Positions 1 to 9,861 of a DNA stretch of 64,000 bases are shown here, in pieces. The position numbers and the translations under genes are program-made. Below the pieces are notes generated by a model that ran no database searches, was not told the origin of the DNA, and saw nothing but the letters and a program-made list of their open reading frames with translations. The number at the start of each line of letters is the position of its first letter. Position 1 is the stretch's first letter. Source of the stretch: Prorocentrum cordatum (Eukaryota; Sar; Dinophyceae; Prorocentrales; Prorocentraceae); assembly GCA_963575745.1 (NCBI GenBank), contig CAUYUJ010018904.1:165276-229275 (forward strand). The letters run 5' to 3'.

Positions 1-25
1 GGGGATAGCAAAAGGGGGGTTTGAG

Positions 26-46
26 AATCAGCTCACGTAGCTGATT
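26..46. repeat. Perfect hairpin, 8-bp arms
   Basis: AATCAGCT at 26-33 and AGCTGATT at 39-46 flank a 5-base loop, followed by TTTTCC. The TTTTC flank resembles the terminal hairpins of the split-repeat elements further right, so this may be the edge of another copy cut by the window start. Nothing else supports it. Confidence 0.4.
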
Positions 47-55
47 TTCCCAGCG

Positions 56-1414
56 CCTCCCGGCGCCGGAGGCGGCCATGTATCGAGGAATGGGCCCCTC
101 GGTGAGGCCGAAACCAGCTGCAAGCAGCAAATTTCGTATCCCCCCCTTTCCCAATCCCCCCCTTTCGCTCGCCCCGATCTCTCCTTCTCCGCCGCCGTGC
201 AGCACGCACTGCGGGGAGCGGGCGGCGCCGGATGGACTAAGCCCAGAACTTTTGGCTGCTCTTTGGTGGAACGCCCCTGTGCGAACAGCCTGCCTGCATC
301 GAACTTTGAATCTGAGCTGGAACCACGTTATGCTGAGAACTGCTGGGGATCAGCGGTGTCTGCTCCCTGCCACCTGGCAAGTGGCGAGATGATCCCACAT
401 CGTGATGGGGGGGAGCTTGGGATCGTGTCGGTCTTCATGCCGGCTCCAGTAGCCAGAGCGGTGGCGGCAAGGGCTGAGGATGCGATGCTTCGAAATAGGG
501 ATATCCAACCAGTTCTTCGAAACAGAACTCTGACTTGGACCACTGGCGGGGAGAATCGCCCCATTTCCATGAAGGTTTGCATGTTGACCAAAGATGAAGA
601 GATAGGGGGGAGAAGGATGAGGCGAATAGGAGGATGAGGAGGAAGAGGGTAATTAGGTAATTACTCGATCTTCCTCCTCCTCCTCTTCTTCATCTCTTCT
701 CCTCCCTCTACCCCTCCCCCACCCTCCGAGCACTGCGTGCCCTTCGCAGCAGTGTTTCTGCGCATTTCCGCGCGTTCAGTTGTCCTGTCGGCGCGGCCAT
801 CACTTGACAAGACCGATCTGCAAACAAGAGAAGCTTGTGGCCGCGGTCCCAGAAGGGGTCGCGCTCGCCTGCAGCGGGGACCAAAGGGAAAGTCACGAAA
901 TGAAGACGGAGGAAAGATAGAGAGAGAGATATTGAGACAACCCAGAAAGAGCTACTCACATATATGCTTGCACGTACACGTGTGCATTATATCTCTCTCT
1001 ATAGATGCACCGATTTATACGCATACACATACGCACATATGAATATATACATATGTGGTTTGGGACGATCTCAATACAACATGTTGAATTCACCTTAATA
1101 TCGAATTACTATGTGGGGGCCGACCTGAGTTGATTCAATAAACGTGCTGCATTTAATCAGTGCTTCGAACAGGCCGGGGCCATTGAGTTAACGTACTAGT
1201 CAGACGCAACTTATCAAATAATTGAATTAAATGCCGCGCCCGGGATCGCCGCGGCCTCGCCAGGGGAGGCGCCCGACACAAACTGAAATAAACTTAGATA
1301 CACGAATCAAATTTATCCAACGAAACTGAATTGTGTAAATTCAGTTCCTCCACTGGGCCAGCGTTGAATACATAGTCGAAGTCAATTAATGTTAATTGTT
1401 TATAATTAATTTGA
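56..1414. other. No recognisable gene
   Basis: Short frames only. There is a TCCTCC-rich tract around 667-718 and purine-rich sequence around 600-650. From about 1,040 the base composition becomes AT-rich with GC-rich islands. I see no conserved protein, RNA or element signature. Confidence 0.5.
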
Positions 1415-1461
1415 TTGGTTATACATATACATATATACATATATACATCTATATATAGGTG

Positions 1462-1495
<34 letters not shown>

Positions 1496-1597
1496 TGTAT
1501 GCATGTATGTATGTATGTATATATGTATGTATGTATGCATGTATGTATGTATGTATGCATGTATGTATGTATGTATGTATGCATGCATGCATGTATG

Positions 1598-1628
<31 letters not shown>

Positions 1629-2135
1629 GTAAGTATGTATGTATATATATATATGTGTGTGTATCCGGCCCCCCCCTGGCGGAGCCGCCAACCGGCTTTG
1701 GGCGGGGCCGAAGTAATTCAATTAGTTGAACTAGCCGGGCGTAATTGATTCGATAACTGAATTTATTGCCGCGCTCGGGTTCGCCGCGGCCTCGCCGGGG
1801 CCGCGACGAACTGAATTGAATCAGTTGAAGTAGTGGAACTAGTTCAGTTTATTCGATGGCTTAAACTCATTTAACTTATTTGATTGACTGAAATAATTGA
1901 TCAAGTCACTCGGCTTGGCCAGCGCTGAGTAATTCAGTTAAACCGTTTAATGTGTAAATCCATCCAACTAACTTAATTTAGCCCCGGCTACCCCGGGCAG
2001 AGCCGGCGGCCCGGCCCCGGGCGGGGCCGAATTAGTTCAACGATCTTACTTGACACATCGTAACCAATAAACTTATGACACTTAGTCGTTGCGCCAGGGC
2101 ACGCCGCGGCCTCGCTGGGGGGGGGCGCCCGAATA
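1231..2135. repeat. Diverged GC-rich blocks in AT-rich DNA
   Basis: Three similar blocks with a GCCGCGGCCTCGC core lie near 1,231-1,280, 1,768-1,812 and 2,087-2,135. They are spaced by AT-rich sequence full of AATTCAGTT/AGTTGAACTAG-like words. The blocks look like old copies of one dispersed unit. No coding potential is seen between 1,700 and 2,400. Confidence 0.45.
1461..1656. repeat. (TATG)n microsatellite
   Basis: A nearly pure run of ATGT/TATG tetranucleotides with a few GCATGC and ATATAT interruptions, flanked by TATA-rich sequence from about 1,420. The long His-Thr-Tyr or Val-Cys-Met frames across it are products of the repeat, not genes. Confidence 0.95.
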
Positions 2136-2402
2136 AACGTTAAGTTAGCGGAATTCTAGTGCATAGCTACATTATAGTGAATTGCATTGATTTAAGTGAA
2201 CCAATTACTATTTTGATGGGCCTGCGCAGCATAGTTTCACTCACTCATCTAATGCTCGTGAATTAACTTGAGTGGCTGAAAGATTTCACGCGCAAAATTT
2301 ACTAACTCGCGTCAATCCGCTGGGCCTGCGCTGAGACATCCAAATGGCCAGCTAAATTTGATTGCGTCTTAATCTCGAATGTATTTAACTCCTTTCGGGC
2401 CG

Positions 2403-2515
2403 GCCGCCCCCGGGGGTCCCCAGGAAACCCTGGGAAGCCCCGGGGGGCCCAGGGAAGCCCTGAGAGGCCCCGAGAAATCCTGGGGGAGTCTGAGGAGCCC
2501 TGGGTGGTCATGAGA
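2403..2515. repeat. Short degenerate CCYGGGRA-type tandem repeat
   Basis: About ten imperfect units of roughly 10-12 bp, based on words such as CCCTGGGAAGCCC and GAGGCCCCGAGAAA. Similar GAGGCCC-rich DNA recurs at about 6,960-7,060. No function is evident. Confidence 0.6.
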
Positions 2516-2616
2516 GGCCTTTTGAATCGCTCTTGTGCCTGATGCTCCGTGACCGATCATGTCGCGCAAGGTCGCAGGGGTCGGAATTGGCCCCATCCAC
2601 GCATGATGTGCGCCGA

Positions 2617-3470
2617 ATTATAGCGAGAACGCACGCGGGGCAGCGCGACTCACCCCTCTGCGTCTAGGTCTATCGATGCGCCCGCCAAGGCGCGGCCCCG
2701 ACGGCCAGGATGGACAGCGAGAAGCAAGGCCAAACCCGCCACGCGAAAGGCGCACGGCCCGGCAGCGACAAGAGAGGAAGACCAAGCCCCTCTCAAACTG
2801 TCCCCTGCTTGAGCGGTTTGCTCGAGGTTGGCCTGCAGGCGAGCGAGCTACTGCTGCAGCTCGCCCACCTGCTGCTGCAGCTCGCTCACCTGCTGGTCGA
2901 CCGAGGCAGCGGAGCTGTTGGGAACGCGAGCGCGGGCGGGGGTGCCGTCGCGTCCGCGACCGAACTGCCTGCTGGCGATGCGGCCGCGCCGCCGGCCGGC
3001 GGCGGCGGGGCCGCCGCCGCGTCCGCGCCCGCGGGCCTGGCGGGCGGATGCGGAAGCGCCTCCGAGCCTGCGCCCCAGGCCCGCGGCGGCGGAGCCGCCG
3101 CCGTCGCGCCCGCGACCGCGCCGCCGGCCAGCGACGCGGCCGCGCCGCTGGCTGGCGGCGGCGGGGCCGCCGCCGCGCCCGCGCCTGCGGGCCAGACAAG
3201 CAGAGGCGGAGGGGCTTCCGAGCCTGTGCCCCAGGTCAGCGGCGGCGGCGCCGCCGCGGCGGCGCTCCGCGCGGGCGGCGGCGGAGGCGCCGCCATGGCC
3301 GCGCCTCTACTGGTCGGCGGCGGAAGCAAGGCTTCGCCCCGCGGGGCCGGCGGTGGCTGGCGCGCCGCCAGCGGGCGCAGCGCGTTGACGATTGTGTTGT
3401 CAGCGCATCGACCAACCCTTGTCTTGCGCGCGCGGCCCTCAAAATGGCCGCAGTAAGGGGTCGCCCTCCA
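2617..3470. repeat. GC-rich Ala/Gly-coding repeat tract
   Basis: Very GC-rich DNA open in several frames on both strands. The plus frame 2,710-3,456 would give 248 residues of Ala/Gly/Pro. A 156-bp (52-codon) unit recurs: GATGCGGCCGCGCC at 2,977 and its near-copy at 3,133. Openness in many frames is what extreme GC content produces, and no domain is visible, so I treat it as a repeat rather than a gene. Confidence 0.55.
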
Positions 3471-5060
3471 CCAGGCCAGATACGCGGCAGACAATGTACA
3501 AAGCAGGTCGTAAACGAAGCACGCCATATACAATGTACGCCGTGCACGACGCATGTCATGCGCGAGGCGTGCGCCGCGGACTCTGCCGGAGTTTCCGCGC
3601 GTTCCCATCGAGCGCCGGGGAAGGGCGGCGGCGCGCGAGGCAGCGGCAGTCCCGCGCGTGTTTGGCGTCTGCCTCCTCCCAGCGTGGGCGCAGCAAGCGC
3701 CTCTGCGCGAGGTTGGAGTTGCCCCGCTTCAGCCGAGCCACCTGGCGAGAATCGCGCGCCGCAGCGAGAGCGCGACCCCCCCCCGCCCCGGCCCGGCGGC
3801 CGACGGGCGTGCGCCGGGGGGTTCGAAGAACTCGCATATTTTCAAATCCGCTGATCATAACAGTTTCGGAGGGACGGCATATCATCTGAATTCTTGGACA
3901 CCCTTCCTCCCGAATGCCAAGAACTGCCCTGGGCGTCAACCTTCAGTCAGGGGGTTCCCAGAAGCAAGAATTACAGCGAGTTCGAAAACACCTCGCGACA
4001 ACGTGAGAAGGGCAACCTAGCGACAACATGCGATTCACAGGCCATGGCTCGAACGCATTAGTGCGGCGTCAGTGTTAGGTCGAGGCGTAGCGCGGCCCGC
4101 CGGCGCCCCAGTGGCCCCGTTGACGAACGGGGCTGGGCGGGGCAGCGCCATGGCGCGGAGGGCAGCGCGCGGGGCGGTGGGCAGTGGCGGAGCGCGCTCG
4201 GCGACTGCGCCCGCGGTCGCGGACTCGGGCCGTCGACGGCAGCGCGGCCGGGCGCCGGGGCCCGCGCTGCGCCAGCGCGACGACCCATCGAAAGGGAAAC
4301 GAGCAGAGCTCGCCCCAAGCGTGACACGGTTGCAAGACGATGACCGAGGTGAGCGCTGCAAACGCCGATGGTGCATACTGCGAATGCCGGTGCGAGCGAC
4401 GCCGCAAGCGAGCTGTTCAGCACGCGCGCTCAGTGGGGGCCGAAGTGCACCGGGCGACGAGGGCGGTCGGATGCTCACTCCACTACGTTGCGCGCGCAGG
4501 GCACGGCTGCGCGTCGCCGGGCCGAACGCCGCTGCCATTGCACAAAAAGCAGGCGTCGCAGAGCGTGGGGGGTCTTTGACCTTGACGCCCTCCGAGAAGT
4601 ATTCGAGCACGCCTGCGTTCGAGCAGAGAACACATTCGAATGCATCTTCTGCGCATTTTCGCGCGACGTCGACGCGCGCAGAATTGGCAGCGAGCGGCGA
4701 ATGCACGTCGGAGGGGGGGGGCCCTGTCTCCTGCGCAGAATGCCAGACAACGCGTTGACTGCGCATGCCATATCCCGACGCATGTCCTCAGCCCCCCCCC
4801 CTGATGTTCAGGAGCCGGCGCTCGCGGGCGAACGATCGCCGTCTTCTCCGACATCTCCGCGCCCGTGGAATAAAGCATCGTCGCCGCCAGGGCCTGGGCC
4901 GCGTTGACCTCGTCCCTCCTCCTCCTCCTCCTCGTCGTCGTCCTCCTCCTCCTCCTCCCTCTTCTCCGCCTCCTGATCCCTCCTCCCTCCTGCCTCCTCC
5001 TCCCTCGCCCCTCTACCTGGCGCGCGGCGGCGCCTGCGGGGCGGAAATTGAAGCCACTCC
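3471..5060. other. GC-rich DNA without a recognisable gene
   Basis: Overlapping frames occur on both strands, all Arg/Ala-rich and none with a known motif. A (CTC)n polypyrimidine tract lies at about 4,910-5,015. The longest frames appear to be GC artefacts. Confidence 0.5.
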
Positions 5061-5063
5061 ACT

Positions 5064-6796
5064 CTACTCGCCGCGTGGCAAACGCCACCGGGGCAAATTT
5101 GTGCGACTCCACTCTCGCAAGACAATGTTTTGATCTGCGGGGCGAGAGCGACTTCTTCCTGGCCACTCTCGCAAGACGAATGCTACTCGAACCTCCTCGC
5201 CGCGTGGCAGCGCTCGGAGGGGGGGGAACAAAGCTACTCACTGTACTCGCCACGTGCCAGGGCCTGCGGAACCAACGCCCGCGCGCCCGCCCGCCCGCCG
5301 GCGCGCGAGCGCGCCCGCCGCCTGCCCGCCTGCCCGCCCGCCCGTGCGCTCGCCCGCGCGCCCGCCCGAGGGCCGGCCCGCTCGCCCGTTCGCGCGCGCG
5401 CGCGGGCCCGCTCGCGCGCGCGACGTGGCAGCGCCCAGGGAGCGCAACAGATGCTGCTCCGCTCTCCTCGCCACGTGGCGGCGCGCGGAGGGGGGAACAA
5501 ACACATGCTGCTGCACTGTGCTCGCCACGTGGCAGCGCCCGTGGGGCGAAACAAAATCCGCAGGGCCCCCTTGTGGGGCCACCAGGCTGTAGGCCTAAAG
5601 TTCGCAGTTTCCTGTGCCAGTTGTTGCAGTTTCCAGTTTCCACTGTTACAGTTCTGCTTATTGCTGCTTGCTGTTCCTTGTTGACTTCTTGCTGCTTACT
5701 GTTCCTTGTTGATGGACCGCGCGAGGGGGGGAGGCCCGAAACGGGCATTTATACCACGCCCAAAGCGCATGCTCTGAATTGCTGGGGTGGGTAAAATTGA
5801 CACCCTTCACGCAGATCGGCGGGGTCCGGGTCCAATAAAAAAACATGGATTTGCCACATTTCTGAAATTCGGTGACACCCCTCACGCAGATCGGCGGGGT
5901 CCAAAAACACAAGGGATTTGCCACATTCTTGAAATTTGCTGGAACCCATCATGCAGATCGGCGGGGTCAGGGCCCCAAAACACAAGGGATTTGCCACATT
6001 TCTGAAATTTGCTGGCGCCCCTCGCGCAGATCGGCGGGGTCAGGGTGCTAAAGCACAAAAGGATTTGCCACATTTCTGAAATTCGGGGGCGCCCCTCATG
6101 CAGATCGGCGGGGTCAGGGTCAACAAAAACAACATAAAGGATTTGCCACATTTCTGACATTCGGTGGCACCCCTCACGCAGATCCGTAGGGTCAGGGTCC
6201 AAAAACAAAAGGGATTTGCCACATTTCTAAAAATTGCTGGCACCCCTCACGCAGATCGGTGGGGTTAGGGTGCAAAAGCACAAAAGGATTTGCAACATTT
6301 CTGAAATCCTGTGGCACCCCTCGCGCAGATCGGCGGGGTCAGGGTCCCAAAACACAGGAGGTTTCAGGAAGTTTGCCACACCTCTGAAATCCGGTGGCAC
6401 CCGTGACGCAGATCCGTAGGGTCAGGGTCGAAAAACAAACAGGTCCCGACACTGCTTCACGGCGGCGCCCAGACCTCATTTAGCTTTTGCATCTCCCAGT
6501 ATCCGAGACAGGGGGCCGGCGGCATGGGGCGAAGCCCTTACGGATTACTACTCTCTTCTCGGCACGTGGCAACGAAGCCGGCCGGGAACACAGGCTACTC
6601 CTCTTTACTCGCCACATGGCAGCGCCGCGTGGCAAGGCCTGAAAGGCAAACAAGAATACAATCCCACTCTACATAGTCGACACCAAGCAATGACATGGGG
6701 ATCGAACACGAAGTGCACCTCCGCTGTACTCACCACGTGGCAGTGACGCGCGGACCGCACGTATACACATCTCACTCTGCTCGCTACGTGGCAACG
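5064..6796. repeat. Dispersed CTCGCCACGTGGCAGCG repeat
   Basis: About ten copies of a 17-bp word with a CCACGTGG palindrome: near 5,067, 5,197, 5,244, 5,427, 5,467, 5,521, 6,553, 6,606, 6,729 and 6,778. Each is usually preceded by a CTACTC/CTGTACT-like stretch, suggesting a 45-60 bp degenerate unit. A run of CGCCCGCCCG simple sequence lies between copies at 5,275-5,430. The 74-bp tandem array sits inside the field. Confidence 0.65.
5801..6440. repeat. Tandem array, ~74-bp unit, 9 copies
   Basis: The landmark GCAGATCSG recurs at 5,811, 5,886, 5,953, 6,026, 6,100, 6,178, 6,251, 6,325 and 6,408, a spacing of 67-83 bp. Each unit also carries GATTTGCCACATTTCTGAAAT. The between-landmark sequence is conserved, so these are not CRISPR spacers. 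Short minus frames rich in FQKCGKS are repeat products. Confidence 0.92.
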
Positions 6797-7205
6797 TCGG
6801 GGCCGGGTTCAACATTCCTCCCCATAGAAGCCTCCAAGACGGTCCAAGAGGGCCCTGAATCGCTGAATGATCCGTCCCAGATGCCAGAGAAGGCGTCCAG
6901 ACGGTCCAAAACACCGTCAAGGCGCTCTCGGACGCCTCCAAGAACACTCCGAAGAATGCAAGACGCCCCCGGAGGTCCCCAAGAGGCCCCCAGGAAGACC
7001 CAGAGGGCCCTCAGGCGGCTCCCAAAAGACCCCCAAGAGGCCCTTGAAGACCCACGAGGCCCAACCCCTCTCCTCGTCCACCTGTTCCATCTCCTTATCC
7101 TCCTCGCACACAGGGTCGGCGACACTGGTCGTAAGGTCTTCACAATAGTCAATGAACACAGAACAAGATAGTCAATGACAACACAGAAACGCACCATGTT
7201 TTGTT
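6441..7205. other. No recognisable gene; degenerate CCAAGAGGCCC repeats
   Basis: The right half (about 6,830-7,060) is made of short, degenerate CCAAGANGGCC units. These give Arg/Pro-rich frames on both strands. Nothing identifiable is encoded. Confidence 0.5.
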
Positions 7206-7260
7206 GCGTCGCCCCTAAATCGCGTAGCGATTTGGGGGGCAGTGAAATTTGAGGAGCGTT
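7206..7260 (+). mobile_element. A-type terminal hairpin of a split-repeat element (remnant)
   Basis: CCCCTAAATCGC at 7,209 pairs with GCGATTTGGGG, followed by GGCAGTGAAATTTGAGGAGC. The same hairpin opens the A repeats at 55,520 and 58,517, where it marks an element end. Downstream DNA is rich in GGCCTC, as in those copies. No matching B end or genes were found nearby, so this is a fragment. Confidence 0.6.
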
Positions 7261-7346
7261 TGTGCTCTACGCCTCCTGGCCTCTTTGCCTCAGTGCCTCA
7301 TGGCCTCGCCCTCACCAACGGTGGGCGCTCCCTGGTGGGAGCAATG

Positions 7347-7925
7347 GATTTCCGCTTTACACCGCCATATTTGTCAGCCCCCATAGGCCGCAAGGGCCCC
7401 GGGGAAACCCAAGACAAGGGCACCCGGCCGGGAGGGACGCGAAGCGTAAGAAATGTACAAAACTCCTTCTGCCACGGATGTGGCTCTTTTGGGAGTGCTG
7501 CTTCTGCCGCAGGCCACGGCAGCGCCTCCAGAAGAAGAGAGCCACCTACCCCCCCGAAGGGAAGCGGATTGCGACCAGCACGTCACGCCACACAGGGAGG
7601 GAGGGCGGGACCGCGAGACGCGCGGCGCCGCCTCCCAGGCCTGCGCGCGTAGAAAGGAACGAATGAGATGGGGTGGCCGCGAAAACCACATTTCCCGAAT
7701 GCACAGCCTCCTAAGAAAAAACGCTTTCCGCTTTACACCGCCATATTTGTCAGCCCCCATAGGCCGCAAGGGCCCCGGGGAAACCCAAGACAAGGGCACC
7801 CGGCCGGGAGGGACGCGAAGCGTATGAAATGTACAAAACTCCTTCCGCCACGGATGTGGCTCTTTTGGGAGTGCTGCTTCTGCCGCAGGCCACGGCAGCG
7901 CCTCCAGAAGAGGAGAGCCACCTAC
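7347..7925. repeat. ~205-bp unit duplicated in tandem
   Basis: A segment at about 7,347-7,553 recurs with few changes at 7,723-7,925. A diverged inverted relative is at about 23,570-23,720 and a shorter one at 24,795-24,890. The spacer at about 7,606-7,722 recurs almost exactly at 25,378-25,494 and, inverted and shorter, at 16,557 and 23,728. The spacer contains GAAAACC, the complement of the GGTTTTC end of element D, so it may be a B-type end. Confidence 0.75.
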
Positions 7926-8033
7926 CCCCACGAGGCACACGTCCGGGAGGATGGCGCGAAGCGTGGACCGACGGGGACGCCAGCGCAGGATGCCAAGCCG
8001 TCTCAATGTTTTCCACTGCGCAGCACAAAGGAA

Positions 8034-9692
8034 TCACATTGGACGTTGCCAGACCGGCAATGCATCTAAATTCGCCGGTCGGCTCGTAGACGGCTGTGCA
8101 ACCGAGCACGCAGCACGGGCGGCGGCTTCCAGCAGGCGCTGTTTCCTAGCTGCTGCGGAAAACTTCGTGTAGAAGTTCCGCATCGCATCGATGGGAGACC
8201 AGCCGCCCTGGCCCTGCACAAGCTCTTCGGGCAGGGACGCTGCGTTCTTCCACCACTGCGCCCCGCCTTCCCGCAGGGAGTGGCTGCCCACCTGTGCGTC
8301 GTTGAGGTGACGAGCGAGCATGCGCCGGAATGCGTCGGCGGAAACAGGCTTGAGATCGGCCACCCCTGTCACACAGAAGAAAAAACCCTCGACGTCCCCG
8401 CGCGTCTCGGCTCGTAGACGTAGCCAGCTCCGCAGCAACTTCGTCGGACACAGCGGCCCCAAAGCCTGGATCTCGGGCACCCAGACGAGCAGACCTTCAC
8501 CGAACGGATCGTTCTTCTGCCTCCTGATCCTGAACTGGAACGCTGTGTCTTGGTCCACCACGTCAGACACCAGGAGCGCCTGCAGCTCCGCAAAGCGCCG
8601 GATGCCGAAAAAAACCAAAGCTATCATGGCCGCATCCCTCACGCCAGCGACAGAAGTCTGTGCCAGGCGACTCCGCTGCACTGATGTGATCTCCAACAGT
8701 GAGAGCGGTCTTTTCGCTCGGCGGAGCGAATGATCAGCCAGCTTCTTAAGACCACGCCAGAAATGCCAGGCTCGGGGGGTCCACGCGGCCTCGAAGGACT
8801 GCAGCAAATCACGTTCGAGGTGCCAAGCCCTGACTGCAGCTTTGGCGGCGCACACTGAGCCCCACGGGCGCCGGAGAAACCCCGAGAAGAGCAACATCAG
8901 CTTGACTTCGTTGTCGCAAGGCAGAAACGCCATCTGGGTGGACGACTCCGCACCGCTCACCGCGCCGCGGAGCGTGTTGTCGTAGCGCGCCCTGGTGCTG
9001 TCCTCCCACGCCGCGTTGAAGCACGCGTGGATGTCCGCCGCTGCCTTCCGGCGTGCCTCCAGCGTGGCCGGCGCGCAGTCTTCGGACAGGACGGGCAAGG
9101 TTGGGCGCGGGCCTTGGAGTCGCCGATCGCCCAACCGGTCGGGGGGCACGAGCGGGCCGCCCTGCGCCGCACGGCTACTGGCCAAGAAAGCCAAAAGACC
9201 CTGAGAGCCGACAGCAGGCGCCTGCGGCGAACGCCCTGGCGGCGGGGCAGAATGTGGAGTGGGCCCCGCTGCAAGGGCACCACGTGGCCTCATCAAAGGG
9301 GCTGGCTCTTTCGGAACAGCGGGGACGGGGGCGACGCTGCTCTCAGCGGATCCCGCGGCATTCTTTCCGAAATCGTTTCTGTGAACGTAATCCTCCATGT
9401 TTGAGCCGACGTGGCTACGGAACAAAGGCTCAAGTGGGCAGACACCACTGTCAGAAAGGCGAGCTTCGGCTAGCCGGGCCTGCGACATGAGCGGACACCC
9501 CATAGAGGCAAGAAAAATTTTCATCGCCAAAGCGGGCTGGGCACGACACGCCGCGGCACCGCTGTCAGTGGCACACGTAATGGTGTTTCGCAAACGATTG
9601 CGCGGACTGCGCAACGCAGTCCGCGGCCGCCTAGCAGCTACGCCCAGATACGCAACGAAAGCAGCTGAAGGTAGGAGACTGGGACCTGGCAA
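8034..9692 (-). CDS. DIRS-like tyrosine recombinase (element 1)
   Basis: A 552-residue open frame. The C-terminal half has the tyrosine-recombinase catalytic set: Arg in FGIRRFAEL (about residue 366), Lys in RRQKNDP (393), the HSLREG HxxR box (471-474), GGWSP Trp (498) and the nucleophile Tyr508 in MRNFYTKF. Such enzymes cut and rejoin DNA through a 3'-phosphotyrosine link, and in DIRS-type retrotransposons they insert the circular cDNA. The first ~100 residues look unlike protein sequence, and a methionine at 9,398 (MEDYVHRNDFG) is a likelier start. It follows the Gag-like ORF by about 170 bp on the same strand. It lacks the Cys cluster seen in the other YRs here, so it belongs to a different lineage. 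The frame is intact, though its partner pol is broken. Confidence 0.85.
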   Translation of the reverse strand: MPGPSLLPSAAFVAYLGVAARRPRTALRSPRNRLRNTITCATDSGAAACRAQPALAMKIFLASMGCPLMSQARLAEARLSDSGVCPLEPLFRSHVGSNMEDYVHRNDFGKNAAGSAESSVAPVPAVPKEPAPLMRPRGALAAGPTPHSAPPPGRSPQAPAVGSQGLLAFLASSRAAQGGPLVPPDRLGDRRLQGPRPTLPVLSEDCAPATLEARRKAAADIHACFNAAWEDSTRARYDNTLRGAVSGAESSTQMAFLPCDNEVKLMLLFSGFLRRPWGSVCAAKAAVRAWHLERDLLQSFEAAWTPRAWHFWRGLKKLADHSLRRAKRPLSLLEITSVQRSRLAQTSVAGVRDAAMIALVFFGIRRFAELQALLVSDVVDQDTAFQFRIRRQKNDPFGEGLLVWVPEIQALGPLCPTKLLRSWLRLRAETRGDVEGFFFCVTGVADLKPVSADAFRRMLARHLNDAQVGSHSLREGGAQWWKNAASLPEELVQGQGGWSPIDAMRNFYTKFSAAARKQRLLEAAARAACSVAQPSTSRPANLDALPVWQRPM

Positions 9693-9861
9693 CAGCTACG
9701 TCCAGGTACGCAACGGTAGCCGCCAAGGCCGGGGCCTGGTCTGGAAGACGGAAATCAGTGCTTGCACTCCGCCACCCAGTGCTGCAGGTTGGTGGTCCTG
9801 CCGGAGGCCGTGCACTTGGTGCACGGCAAGACGCGCAGATTCTTCATCTCCCGGCACTGCT

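Noticed and set aside
1415-1729. His/Tyr/Thr and Met/Tyr/Val/Cys repeat proteins
   Set aside because: Direct translation of the TATG microsatellite.
2618-3608. Ala/Gly/Pro-rich proteins on both strands
   Set aside because: Open frames in five or six phases are expected at this GC content, and no domain or biased conservation is visible.
4483-5748. 421-residue minus-strand frame
   Set aside because: Arg/Ala-rich, overlaps simple repeats and the CACGTGG field, and has no recognisable motif.
5801-6440. CRISPR-like array (also 38,690-40,035)
   Set aside because: The sequence between landmarks is itself repeated rather than unique, unit length varies, and no cas gene is present in what looks like eukaryotic DNA.
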